64,000 nt of DNA from Hordeum vulgare subsp. vulgare (taxonomy: Eukaryota > Streptophyta > Magnoliopsida > Poales > Poaceae). Below are positions 11,203 through 22,482 of the stretch, one piece after another. The stretch's first letter is position 1. Each line of letters starts with the position of its first letter. The translations under genes were made by a program, and so were the position numbers. Location: positions 394,121,581 to 394,185,580 of the forward strand of contig NC_058518.1 in NCBI RefSeq assembly GCF_904849725.1, given 5' to 3'. The notes beneath the pieces were generated by a model. The model had not been told where the DNA came from and ran no database searches. It saw nothing but the letters and a program-made list of their open reading frames with translations.

Positions 11203-12508
11203 TTGTCACTTGTAATCTAAATTGTTCCTACATGATTCGTACTGTCAGTTGATGCGTACATGCTTACAAGTATCATTTGGTAATGAAAAATAGTATGACT
11301 GGTGCTTCAGTAGTGTAGAGGGAGAAAGGAAGTTAAGTTCAGCGTCATCTCTACCTGCTTGTAGCTTCAGTATGATGCATGACACACTCCTGTCTCTGGC
11401 GCCCCCCTCGTCGTCATTTGGTATTGATCAGAACTCAAAATTTGAATGTATCTAGTAGTTGCAGATTGTAGCTTGTGAGTTCAGAAACAACTGAATGTAG
11501 ATCTTTATGAATGGAAAATTTAGAAATAAACAAAAACAAGTATTGCCTGGTCCCTGGTGATTTGAGGTGTTCTACAATAAATGGTGCAGTACAGCTGAAC
11601 CAGGGCATTGTATAAGCTAGTGCTTACTTTTCCGTCACATATTCACAAACAAGAACACGCTGGTGCTGCTGCAAGTTTCCAAACCCGGGGAAGGTTAGAA
11701 ATAAGAAGTTAATATAAAGTTGTTGGTGACTAAAAAGTTCTTAACACCCACCACTGTTTAATCTCTTTTGGTGAATTTTATTGTTGAGGTTGACATCGGT
11801 TTGCAAACTGAGTTGTTCCTTATCTGAATAATTTTTCCTAGCCTGATTCATATGTTGTCATTAGTATTTCACACATGATACATAATACTGTTGGTACTAA
11901 TTAAGCAACTAACAACCAAAATAATTGTTGAGGTGTTTTTACTGTTATACAACTGAATAACGGGATGAGCACTCGTAGCCTCACAGGCTAACAAAGTTTC
12001 TTGCTGCCTGCTACACTCTAGGCTTTTACTTTTACTATTTGTTTGCATGTTTGCATAAAAAACAGAGCATGCTTCTGGTTTATATGAACCTAATGTAACA
12101 AGGTGCTCTTGGTGATGTTTGCATAGTAAAGGGATGAACGACCATATGCTTTTACCGATTGTTTGGATTAAAAACAGAGCATGCTTCAGGTTTATGTGAA
12201 AATTATGTAACATGGACTCTTGCTACTTTCTACACTCCATTCAATAGGCATGAAGTTAGAGAAAATAAGAGGAAGGCTGGTTGAAAAAACACATAATTCC
12301 ATCCGTTACAAGAATTCAGTCACCTTGCAGTCTTGCACATCATTAATATTTGATGGAATAACGTTCTCCTGGATGGTCCCAAAACTTGTATCAGAAAAGT
12401 GAAGTTCAAAAGATGCATTTGGCTTTAAGATTGACCCATGTTGCTTCATCTAACTTTACTGATTATAAATCTTGAACATACAAGGTCAGAACATACCCTG
12501 TTACAATG
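11203..12508. other. Intergenic DNA with short internal duplications
   Basis: No gene recognised. A ~30 bp block (GTAATCTAAATTGTTCCTAC...) just right of the MULE resembles one just left of it at ~4789. A segment around AACAGAGCATGCTTCTGGTT (about 12060) recurs near 12173, about 110 bp later. Confidence 0.5.
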
Positions 12509-12513
12509 CGCAT

Positions 12514-14066
12514 TGCTACTTCTTGAGCTTGCATTGGTTTTCCCTTGAAGAGGAAAGGGTGATGCAGCAAAGTAGATAAGTATTTCCCTCAGTTTGCTGA
12601 GAACCAAGGTATCAATCCAGTAGAGGGAACAAGCAAGGCCCCAATCATAGTACCTACACAAACAATAAAACACTCGCACCCAACACTAAAAAGGGGTTGT
12701 CAATCCCTTCAAAGTTATTTGCAAGGATGAGATCTGACAAAGATAAATATAAAAGATTGCAGAAACAAAAGTAAATAAATTGCAGCAAGATATTTTTAGT
12801 TTATAGATCTGAAAGTATAATATGGAAAATAGACCCGGGGGCCATAGGTTTCACTAGAGGCTTCTCCAATAAAGGAAAATAATATGGTGGGTGAACAAAT
12901 TACTGTCGAGTAATTGATAGAAAAGAAAATAATTATGAAGATATCCAAGTCAATGATTATGCATATAGTCATCACGTTCGTGTCAAGTAGACCGAAACGA
13001 TTCTGCATCTACTACTATTACTCCACACATCGACCGACTCCTGCCTGCATCTAGAGTATTAAGTTCATGAAGAACATAGTAACACATTAAGTAAGATGAC
13101 ATGATGTAGAGGGATGAACTCAAGCGATATGATGAAAACCCAATATTTTTATCCTCGATGGCAACAATACAATACGTGCCTTGCTACCCCTACTATGTCA
13201 TTGGGTGAGGACACTGCAAGATTGAACCCAAAACTAAGAACTTCTCCCATTGCAAGAATTACCAATCTAATTGGCCAAACCAAACCAATAACTCGAAGAA
13301 ACTTGCTAAGATATGAAATCATGCATATAAGAATTCATAAGAGATTCAAATAATATTCATAGATAATCTGAACATAAACTCACAATTCACCGGATCTCGA
13401 CAAACACACCGCAAAAGAGCATTACATCGGATACATATCCATGAAGATCATGAAGAACATGGTATTGAAGATCAAAGAGAGAGAAGAAGCCATCTAGCTA
13501 CTAGCTATGGACCCTTAGGTCTGTGGTGAACTACTCACGCATCATCGGAGGGGCAATGGAGTTGATGTAGATGCCCTCCATGATCAATTTCTTCTCCGGC
13601 AGAAAAGGCTCCCAGATTGGATCTCACGGGAACAGAGGCTCTCGGCAGCGGAAAAGTATTTTCGTGGCTCTTTTTTGCGATGGGGGAATATTTGGGAATT
13701 TATAGGCCGAAGAACAGGGTTAGGAGACCTGCAGGGGACCCACAAGCTAGGGGGCGCCCACCTAGGGCTCGCCCTGTAGGCTTGTGGCCTCCCGGCAGGT
13801 GCCCTGCCCCCTACTCCAAGTCTTATGGTTTCTTCTGGTCCAAGAAAAATCATTCCGGAGATTTTGTTCCGTTTGTACTCCGTTTAATATTCCTTATCTA
13901 CAATACTCAAAAACATGAAAAAACAAAAACTGGCACTAGGCTCTAGATTAATAGGTTAGTCCCAAAAATAATATAAAACAACATATTAATGCATATAAAA
14001 CATCCAAAACATATGATATAATAGCATGTAACAATAAAAAATTATAGATACGTTGGAGACGTATCA
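12514..14066 (-). repeat. 3' LTR of Gypsy G1
   Basis: A 1553 bp LTR, paired with 17792-19355. The polypurine tract (AAGCTTGGGGATGTG on the minus strand) abuts its inner edge at about 14067-14081. Confidence 0.9.
13737..13796 (-). promoter_or_regulatory. GC-rich inverted repeat upstream of the LTR TATA box (G1, 3' LTR)
   Basis: The arms ACCCACAAGCTAGGGGGCG and CGCCCTGTAGGCTTGTGGCC pair imperfectly. A TATAAATT-type box lies about 32 bp downstream on the minus strand (13696-13703). The counterpart in the 5' LTR is at 19038-19083, with a shorter loop. Confidence 0.7.
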
Positions 14067-15976
14067 CACATCCCCAAGCTTAATTCCTCCTCGTCCTCGA
14101 GTAGGTAAATGATAAAAACAGAATTTTTTATGTGGAATGCTACCTAACCTATTTATCCATGTAATATTCTCTATTGTGGCATGAATATTCAGATCCATAA
14201 GATCCAAAACAAAATTCTAATATTGACATAAAAACAATAATATTTCAAGCATATCAACAAGGAAATTGCTTCCTATCGAAATAGCATGGTCTTAGAAAGT
14301 TATCCCTACAAAATCATATGGTCTGGCTATGCTCCATTTTCACCACACAAAGTATCTAAATCATGCAAAACCCCGATGAAAATCAAGCAACTGTTTCACA
14401 CTTTTTATGTTCTCAAACATTTTCAACTCTCACGCAATACATGAGCGTGAGCCATGGATATAGCACTATAAGTGGAATAGAGTATGGTGGAGGTTGCAAA
14501 AAAGAGAGAAGATAGTCTCACATCAACTAGGCATATCAACGGGCTATGGAGATGCCCACCAATAGATATCAATGTGAGTGAGTAGGGATTGCCACGCAAC
14601 AAATGCACTAGAGCTATAAGTGTATGAAAGCTCAAAAAGGAAACTAAGTGGTTGTGCGAAAGATGTAATTCCACTAGTTATATGAAAGTGACAAAATAGG
14701 AGACTCACTATGAAGAACATGGTGCTACTTTGAAGCACAAGTGTGGAAAAAGATAGTAGCATTGTCCCTTCTCTCTTTCTCTCATTTTTTCCCTTTTCCC
14801 CTTTTTTGGTGGGCTTCTTTGGCCTCTTTTATTTATTTTTATGGGCTTCTCTAGCCTCTCTTTTTTTTGTAAAGTCCGGAGACTCATCCCAACTTGTGAG
14901 GGAATCATAGCTTCCATCATGTTTTTCTCACACGGGACAATGCTCTAATAATTCAATTCATCACACTTTTATTGACTTACAACTCAAATATTACAACTTG
15001 ATATCTAGAACAAAATATGACTCTATAAGCAGTATGGAAGTGATGGTGCATGTCATAAAAACGAGACGGTGGTGTTGCATGGCAATATATCTCGGAATGG
15101 CTAAGAAAATGCCATAATAGGTAGATATGGTGGCTGTTTTGAGGAAGGTGGGTTTAATGTACCGGCGAGAGTTGCGCGGTACTAGAGAGGCTAGCAAAGG
15201 TGGAAGTGTGAGAGTAAGTATAATCCATGGACTCAACATTAGTCATAAAGAACTCACATACTTATTGCAAAGTCCTATTAGTTATGGAAGCAAAGTATTA
15301 GACGCATGCTCCTAGGGGGAAGGGTTGGTAGGATTTAACCATCGTGTGATCCCGACCTCCACACAAAGGTTGATAATCATTAAACAAATCATGCTCTGAC
15401 TTCATCACATAATGGTTCACCATACGTGCATGCTACGGGAATCTGAAGCTTTAACACAAATATTTCTTCTAATTCAAAATTACTTACTAGCATGACTCTC
15501 ATATTACCATCTTCATATCTCAAAACTATATGCAAGGAATCAAACTTCTCATCATATTCAATGCACTTAATATGAAAGTTTTTATTATATCCCTTTTGGA
15601 TGCCCATTATATTAGGACTAAATTCATAACCTAAACCAATTACCATGATGTTTAAAGAACTCTAAAAATAATATAAGTGAGATATAAGAGTTTAATAATT
15701 TCTATAAAACACAACACCGCCGTGCTCTAAAAGATATAAGTGAAGCACTAGAGCAACATTGCCTAGCTCAAAAGATATAAGTGAAGCACAAAGAGTATTC
15801 TAATAAATTCACGATTCAGCGTGTCTCTCTCAAAAGATGTGTGCAGCAAGGATGATTGTGGCAAACTAAAAAGTAAAGACTCATATCATACAAGACGCTC
15901 CAAGCAAAAACACATATCATGTGGTGAATAAAAATGTAGCCTCAAGTAAATTTACTGATGGATCGAAGACGAAAGA

Positions 15977-16000
15977 GGGGATGCCTTCCGGGGCATCCCC
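15977..16000 (-). other. Conserved internal hairpin of Gypsy G1
   Basis: GGGGATGCC, 6 nt, GGCATCCCC: a perfect 9 bp stem. A second AAGCTTGGGGATGCCC copy lies near 16045. The same arrangement occurs in elements A, B and D. Confidence 0.75.
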
Positions 16001-16661
16001 AAGCTTAGGCTCTTTGGTATCCTTGAATATGGCTTGGTTTGACTTGGGCATCCCCAAGCTTAGGCTCTTGCCACTCCTTATTCCATAGTCCATCAAATCT
16101 TTACCCAAAACTTGAAAACTTCACAACACAAAACTCAACAGAAAACTCATGAGATCCGTTAGTATAAGAAAAAATAAATCAGCACTTTAGGTACTGTCGT
16201 GAACTCATTCCTGATTTATATAGATGTAATATTTACTGTATTTCAACTTCTCCATGGTTCATACCCCCCCCCCGATACAACCCATAGATTCATCAATATA
16301 AGCAAACAACACAAAGAAAACATAATCTGTCAAAAACAGAACAGTCTGTAGCAATCTGTTTACTTAGAATACTTTTGTAACTCCAAAAGTTCTGAAAAAT
16401 TAGGACAATCTGGGAAATTTGTAAATAAATCTTGTGTAATACATTCAGATCAAAAGCACGTTTTAGTGAATTCACAAAATTCCTGGACTGAGAGAGAAAG
16501 TTTCTGTTTTCAGCAAAATCAACTTGCAAACACCGTACACCATCCCAAAGGTCTTACTTGGCTCAAACAATAATTAAAACAAGAAAATAAAATTATTACA
16601 GAGCTAATAATGTGTGTAGAACTAAAAAAACAGAAGCAAAAACAAAAGCATAAAAATTAAA

Positions 16662-16715
16662 TTGGGTTGCCTCCCAATAAGCGTTATTGTTTAGCGCCCC
16701 TAGCTAGGCATAATG
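16662..16715 (-). other. GGGAGGCAACCC structured segment, G1
   Basis: On the minus strand: GGGGCGCTAAACAATAACGC, then TTATTGGGAGGCAACCCAAT. It has a GCG..CGC pairing followed by a TTGGG/CCCAA hairpin with a 6 nt loop. Counterparts follow the ORFs of A, B and D. Confidence 0.65.
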
Positions 16716-16807
16716 CAATAGATCTAGGTATTGTGAGAATAGTAAGAGAGATCAGCAATGCTCTTTTCGTAATCCCTTCTTTCAGCAGCAAGTTTCCTTT
16801 GTGGCAA

Positions 16808-17555
16808 TCAAAAGTAATCAAAAGGGATAAATTTAATAGGATAAGGATTATTAAGATCAAGTGCGGGAGGAATAGGTTCCTCCTTCGACCCTCTATAGTG
16901 TATGATCAATTCATCATTGTAGGCTTTCCTCTGGTGGAAGGTCATAAGTCTATCTCTTAGTATGAACTCTAGTCCATTATTTTGTATAGAAAAATTATCA
17001 TTGAGTTCAGAAATCTTACCAACCAAAACCTCAATAGGAACCCTTTTTCTCAAACTTTTATTATAAGCAACATAATCCGGAGACTACAATCTCATTATTT
17101 CTTCTTGATTAAAAATGATATCCTCAATGGGGGGACATACACCATTAATTTTATAATGAGCAAAAATTTCACTAGCCTCTTTCATAATGAACCTAAACTC
17201 GTGGGCTAGAAATATAGAGGGCGGCACGCTTAACGGAAGCAAGCTGAATATTAGAGAACTCAAGAAAAATCTTTTGTATGCAAGGATGTATATGAACAAA
17301 TTGTCTCTCAAGTTCAATTATTAGTAGTGTTATGGTGTCCGCAAGACTATTGGTTTTATTGAGGATAGACCCTCCTAAAGTAAGTAGCATACCAGCAAAA
17401 GTAAAGAAATCTTGAATAACACCTTTTCCAATGATACTGCCCCTACCTGTGCGGAATTTTTTGGTATGCATGATAGTAGGTTCTCTATGAGAATCATTAT
17501 TCTCTTCAAGATTATTACTATCCTTTTCAATGTAAACCTCCCCAGATTTAGACAT
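16808..17555 (-). pseudogene. Unrecognised short ORF of Gypsy G1 (possibly gag-derived)
   Basis: It starts at ATG 17555 with MSKSGEVYIEKDSNNLEE and reads RGSIIGKGVIQDFFTFAGML, then LADTITLLIIELERQFVHIH. A frameshift near 17220 moves it to the frame SIFLAHEFRFIMKEASEIFA. A stop follows EEIMRL at 17084, and the frame continues as SPDYVAYNKSLRKRVPIEVL to a stop at 16808. About 245 residues overall. It has no zinc knuckle and no protease or polymerase motif. It sits where gag would be, just inside the PBS, but I do not recognise the domain. Immediately downstream is the GGGAGGCAACCCAA hairpin shared with other elements. Confidence 0.6.
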
Positions 17556-17762
17556 GGTGGCAACGAATAAATCTAGCACATAGGCAAACAAACAAAAAGA
17601 CGAACGGAGAAAAGGGCGAATAAAAAGGCAAATGTTTTTGGTATTTTCTGAAAATCGTTTTAGAAGTGGGGGAGAGGAAAACAAGAGGGAAATGACAAAT
17701 AAAGTAAATGCAAGAGATGAGTTTGTGGTGGGTACTTGGTAGGCTTGATCTTGCTATGTATC

Positions 17763-17780
17763 TTCCCGACAACGGCGCCA
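17763..17780 (-). other. Primer-binding site of Gypsy G1
   Basis: TGGCGCCGTTGTCGGGAA on the minus strand. It matches the complement of the tRNA-Asp 3' end with one substitution and lies 11 bases inside the 5' LTR. Confidence 0.85.
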
Positions 17781-17791
17781 AAAATCCTTCT

Positions 17792-19355
17792 TGGTACTTC
17801 TTGAGCTTGCGTTGGTTTTCCCTTGAAGAGGAAAGGGTGATGCTGGAAAGTAGATAAGTATTTCCCTCAGTTTGTTGAGAACCAAGGTATCAATCCAGTA
17901 GGAGGAACAAGCAAGGCCCCAATTGTAGCACCAACACAAACAATCAAACACTCGCGCCCAACGCTAAAAAGGGGTTGTTAATCCCTTCAGAGTTATTTGC
18001 AAGGATGAGAACTGATAGAGATAGATATAAAAGATTGCGGAAACAAAAGTAAATAAATTGCAGCAAGATATTTTTGGTATTTTTGGTTTATAGATCTGAA
18101 AGCATAATATTGAAAATAGACACGGGAGCCATAGGTTTCACTAGAGGCTTCTCTCATAAAGGAAAAAAATACAATGGGTGAACAAATTAGTGTCGAGCAA
18201 TTGATAGAAAAGCGAATAATTATGAAGATATCCAAGGCAATGATTATGCATATAGGCATCACGTCCGTGTCAAGTAGACCGAAACTATTCTGCATGTACT
18301 ACTATTACTCCACACATCGACCGACTCCTGCCTGCATCTAGAGTATTAAGTTCAAGAAGAACAGAGTAACGCATTTATTAAGATGACATGATGTAGAGGG
18401 ATAAACTCAAGCAATATGATGAAAACCCCATCTTTTTTTCCTCGATGGCAACAATACAATACATGCCTCGCTACCCCTACTATGTCACTGGGTGAGGACA
18501 CCGCAAGATTGAACCCAAAACTAAGCACTTCTCCCATTGCAAGAATTACCAATCTAGTTGGCCAAACCAAACCAATAACTCGAAGAGACTTGCTAAGATA
18601 TGAAATCATGCATATAAGAATTCGGAAGAGTTTCAAATAATATTCATAGATAATGTGAACATAAACTCACAATTCATCGGATCTTGACAAACACACCGCA
18701 AAAGAGTATTACATCGGATAGATCTCCATGAAGATCATGAAGAACATGGTATTGAAGCTCAAAGAGAGAGAATAAGCCATCTAGCTACTAGCTATGGACC
18801 CGTAGGTTTGTGGTGAACTACTCGTGCATCATCGGGGGGGGGGGGGGGCAATGGAGTTGATGTAGATGCCCTCCGTGATCAATTCCCTCTCCGGCAGATT
18901 ATCGGAAAAGGCTCCCAGATTGGATCTCACGGGAATAGAGGCTCTCGGTGGTGGAAAAGTATTTTCGTGGCTCTTTTTTGCGGTGGGGGGATATTTGGGA
19001 ATTTATAGGCCGAAGTATAGGGTTAGGAGGCCTGAAGGGGACCCACAAGCCACGGGGCGCGCCCTGCAGGTTTGTGGCCTCCCGGTGGGTGCCCTGCCTC
19101 TTACTCCAAGTCTTGTGGGTTTCTTCTGGTCCAAGAAAAATCATTCCGGAGATTTTATTTCGTTTGGACTCCGTTTAATATTCCTTATCTACAATACTCA
19201 AAAACATGAAAAAAACCAGAAATTGGCACTAGGATGTAGATTAATAAGTTAGTCCCAAAAATAATATTAAACATATTAATGCATATAAAACATCCAAAAC
19301 AGATAATATAATAGCATGGAACAATAAAATTTATTGATACATTGGAGACATATCA
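17792..19355 (-). repeat. 5' LTR of Gypsy G1
   Basis: A 1564 bp LTR. It carries a 15 bp G-run at 18834-18848 on the plus strand that is absent from the 3' LTR, a recent slippage expansion or an assembly artefact. Confidence 0.9.
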
Positions 19356-21156
19356 CGCGTCTAGATTGCCACCAAATAGTTATCAAAATAATAATAGTCT
19401 ACGTGCAATGGGTGTCTCGACTAATATAAATATACACGTCACAATCTCCTTAATAGTAGATACAAAGTTAGAATCAATATCTCGTGATGTGAATATCATT
19501 AGAGAACACATCATTTAGAAACATCTAGTAGCTTTAGTTGATATCACAAATCATAAGGTATTAAAAATGGAGCAAGCAATATCTCACAATAACATGCATC
19601 AAGTATGAAGAAACTTCTTTGAATATTTTTGCACTCATGCTGAGATTGTATCATGTCCTAGTACTCCTAGATCACTCGGATCCTTAAGGTAGGAGAAAAT
19701 TACATAAGCATAATAAAAATATAAAAATCTCAGCATGCTAAAGCATAGGAGATCCTAAAAAATGGGAGACATAAATCCGCAAAAGAAAACATTGTCAAAC
19801 CATTCAGATTGTGAGAAAAAAATAATATAACAAATAGTATATAAGTTTAATGGATATTATACAAAAAAATATTTCTACATCTCCAATTCATTCACACTTC
19901 CAAACAATCCAACAAGAGCGCGGGAACAACGTACTTTCTTAGAGTGAATGAATTATGGTTCTACCATAATTTCTAATGTTGGATATACATATGGCATGAC
20001 AATGGCATAGCTACAGTAAGAATTAACATAAATTAATCTACAAGTAATGAGCAGAATATAACTCTAAGCCAAAGGAATGTAGTACACCTAGAGAGGAAAA
20101 GGCAGATATTAGAGGATAGTAAGATGATTAGGTTAACAACATTTATATATATATATAAATGCAAATAAATACACATTTAAGCTTTTGATTTCATGGATCT
20201 AAAATTAAGCAACAAATGCAGAATGCAATTTCATAAATAATTGCTTACAAAACCCATAGTTCATATGAAAGGTACAAGAAAGAAGGTGGGGGTATCTAAA
20301 GGCATGCTCTCCCTTTCACCTTGCATAAGCTGACCAATTCAAGTATACAATTTGTTTTTCTTCAAACTTGCGTCAAGGAAGTCTTATGGTGCTTATTTTA
20401 AAGTAAAAATTAGATGTACAAACATCACCCACAATGAGCAATTACTATACTTTGTTACCATGCATATTGCATATATATAGTTGAGGTTTCCTGATTGTTC
20501 ATCAATTGCCAAAGTTAAATTTGCACAGACAAAAATGGTATAAGAAAATGTACTTGCAAGTACTTCCGAATCCATCAGAACATATCAATTCAAAACTTTC
20601 AAGATCCCAAAATTTCAGTTGTATAGAGTGAGAATACACTAGCTTCCTCACAGTTAGGCTGATGCTACTTACCTCTTAAAAGGAGACAACTTGTTTTACC
20701 TCTTAAAAGCGCACAACTTGATGCTACCAGCAGATTAGTTATGTACTAAAATCATTTGAATCAGTTGACATCTAATCCTTGGAAAAGTACAGCTGAAAAG
20801 TTGAATATGAAGTGCACAACATGATGCACTACAAAGACGACATGAAGTAAAGAAGAAAAGCAGCAAAACAAGCAGCAAAACAAGCAGCAAAGCAGGATTC
20901 TTATTGGAGTAGCAGCAGATAACGGCGGCACGTCCTTGGACCTTGGCAATTGGCATTCACACAATTTTTACTTAAACTTTATTTTGGCTCGCAATTAGCA
21001 AAAGATGCGTTAATCATGTTATTCAGCTAGATACGTGAACAATTACAGGAGTGTATATCAATTGGAAACTCGAACATAAGCTGTTATTCAAATCAAATTA
21101 TTGGCGCAGTGTGTGCTTCAAACATGGAAACAAATAAGCAGTTCACCGGGTTGTAC
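19356..21156. other. Spacer downstream of the MORF exons, nothing coding recognised
   Basis: AT-rich DNA, possibly intron or flank of the MORF gene. It was searched by eye on the minus strand for the missing MORF exons (LPGV..VLPDSY) without success. A small (AGCAAAACA)n tract lies at 20862-20895. A ~45 bp direct repeat (..TTACCTCTTAAAAG..) lies at about 20670-20735. Confidence 0.5.
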
Positions 21157-21685
21157 CTTCCAGCTTGCTGGATGTTTCCTCGTCAATCTCGCACCCAAAC
21201 CCAAAGTAGCACTCACGGGACACATTGTACATCCTCTTCTCCGCCTCCATGCTACACCTACGGCCAACAAACAAAACCAAAATTAGGCTTACTTCGTGAA
21301 GCACCCACGACCGGTGAGGATAGAAATCGAGCCAAACACGCGCGGATTACCTCCCCACGACCGTGGTGAGGGTATGGCTGTAGCAGCCGATCATCTGCTG
21401 CTTGGTGGCGCCATCGCCGCCCTTGCCGCTCGGCTTGTCCATGACGATGATCAAATGCTCGTAATCACATCTGGGAAACAGTGGTGCCATCTCCGTGGGC
21501 ACGCGGTCCCCGTCCTGCCCCGACCGTAGGGGCGAGTACGAAGCATCGGGCCGCCGAGCCATGCAGCGGACGACGACGTGTCCGACATGAGGCCCCCGCG
21601 CGAGGCAGGCGGGTGAGCACGGGAGGCATCGCAGCAGGAGCACCGGGTGAGCGGCGGGGGCGGCAACACAGGCTGTGGTGGCCAT
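21157..21685 (-). CDS. MORF2-like: MORF/DAG family plastid RNA-editing factor, first two exons only
   Basis: MORF (RIP/DAG) proteins bind PPR proteins and promote C-to-U editing in plastids and mitochondria. Exon 1 is 21351-21685: ATG at 21685 starts MATTACVAAPAAHPVLLL, an Ala/Pro-rich transit-peptide-like leader, then RRPDASYSPLRSGQDGDR, PTEMAPLFPRCDYEH and GATKQQMIGCY. Exon 2 is 21157-21257: EAEKRMYNVSRECYFGFGC, EIDEETSSKLE, ending at GAAG|GTACAA. Donor GGGGAG|GTAATC and acceptor CCGTAG|GTGTAG keep phase. The later exons (family block LPGVLFVLPDSY) were not found, so this is a truncated copy or has a very long intron beyond the G1 insertion. The usual HW after the CDY motif is HL here (CDYEHLIIVMDKP). 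Element A sits 164 bp upstream of the ATG. Confidence 0.85.
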
Positions 21686-21849
21686 GGCGGGAATGGCCAC
21701 TGGTGAAAGGAGACGTGTGGAGGAGGAGGTGGGGCGCGGGGAGAGGAGGGCCGGCGGGGCACGGGGCTGGGTACGGAGGCCGCGATGGCGGGGCACGGGG
21801 GCGGGAGGTGTCGATGGCGATAGTTTGGGTAAGAAGAGGAGGCGTCGAG

Positions 21850-22482
21850 TGATACGTCTCCAACGTATCTATAATTTTTGATTGTTCCATGCTGTTATAT
21901 TATCATTCTTGGATGTTTACAATCATTTTGTAGTCATTCTATATCATTTTTTGGTACTAACCTAATGCCATAGTGCCGAGTGCCAATTGCTGTTTTCTGC
22001 ATGTTTTTTTACATTGTAGGAAATCAATACCAAATGGAGTCCAAACACAGCGGAACTTTTTGTGGATTTTTTGGGCCAGAAGACATCGAGTGGGCCAGGA
22101 ACGCGCCTGAGGGGAGCTCCGATGGGAGCACAACCCACCGGGGCGCGCCTGGGCCCAGGCGCACCCCGGTGGGTTGTGCCCTCCTCGTTGGCCTCCCGCA
22201 CCGCCTCTTTGCTCTATAAATACCCAAATATTCCAGAAACCCTAAGGAGGGGGGACAAACATCAATTCCAGTTGTCGTAGAGTCCAGAAACACGAGATCC
22301 AATCTAGGAACCATCACTGAGGGGTTCATCATGTCCATTGGTGCCTCTCCGATGATGCGTGAGTAGTTCTTTGTAGACCTACAGGTCCGTAGTTAGTAGC
22401 TAGATGGTTTCCTCTCTCTCTCTTGATTATCAATACAATGGTCTCTTGGAGATCCATATGATGTAAGTCTTTTTGCGGTGTG
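21850..22482 (+). repeat. 5' LTR of element A, first part
   Basis: Begins TGATACGTCTCCAACGTATC and stops at ..TTTTTGCGGTGTG, where element B is inserted. It resumes at 29260 with TTTGTTGGGATCCGATG, matching the uninterrupted 3' LTR at 34040-34055. Confidence 0.93.
22125..22183 (+). promoter_or_regulatory. Near-perfect 29 bp inverted repeat upstream of the TATA box (A, 5' LTR)
   Basis: Arm 22125-22153 pairs with arm 22154-22183 with essentially no loop: GCACAACCCACCGGGGCGCG against CGCACCCCGGTGGGTTGTGC. The TATA box TCTATAAATA (about 22213-22222) starts about 30 bp downstream. Confidence 0.85.

Larger units (their letters stand above)
12514..19355 (-). mobile_element. Gypsy LTR retrotransposon 'G1', apparently non-autonomous
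   Basis: A 6842 bp element with LTRs at 12514-14066 (3') and 17792-19355 (5'). On the minus strand the LTR begins TGATATGTCTCC and ends GGTA(G/C)CA. Flanking 5-mers are CGCAT (12509-12513) and CGCGT (19356-19360), a one-mismatch duplication. A primer-binding site complementary to the 3' end of plant tRNA-Asp lies at 17763-17780. The 3.7 kb interior has one short degenerate ORF and no protease, RT, RNase H or integrase. PBS type and LTR style fit the Athila-related Gypsy families of Triticeae; the family name is not claimed. Confidence 0.9.

Noticed and set aside
13584..13946. Open frames on both strands around the G1 LTR, repeated at 18866-19252
   Set aside because: Both copies lie in LTRs of the same element and coincide with the GC-rich hairpin and TATA region; no protein similarity.
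18834..18848. 15 bp G-run as a functional G-quadruplex
   Set aside because: Absent from the partner LTR; slippage or sequencing artefact is simpler. The C-run at 16265-16274 was set aside for the same reason.
21481..21881. Long plus-strand open frames (123 and 68 codons)
   Set aside because: They are antisense to MORF exon 1 and its GC-rich leader; the minus-strand MORF reading explains the open frame.
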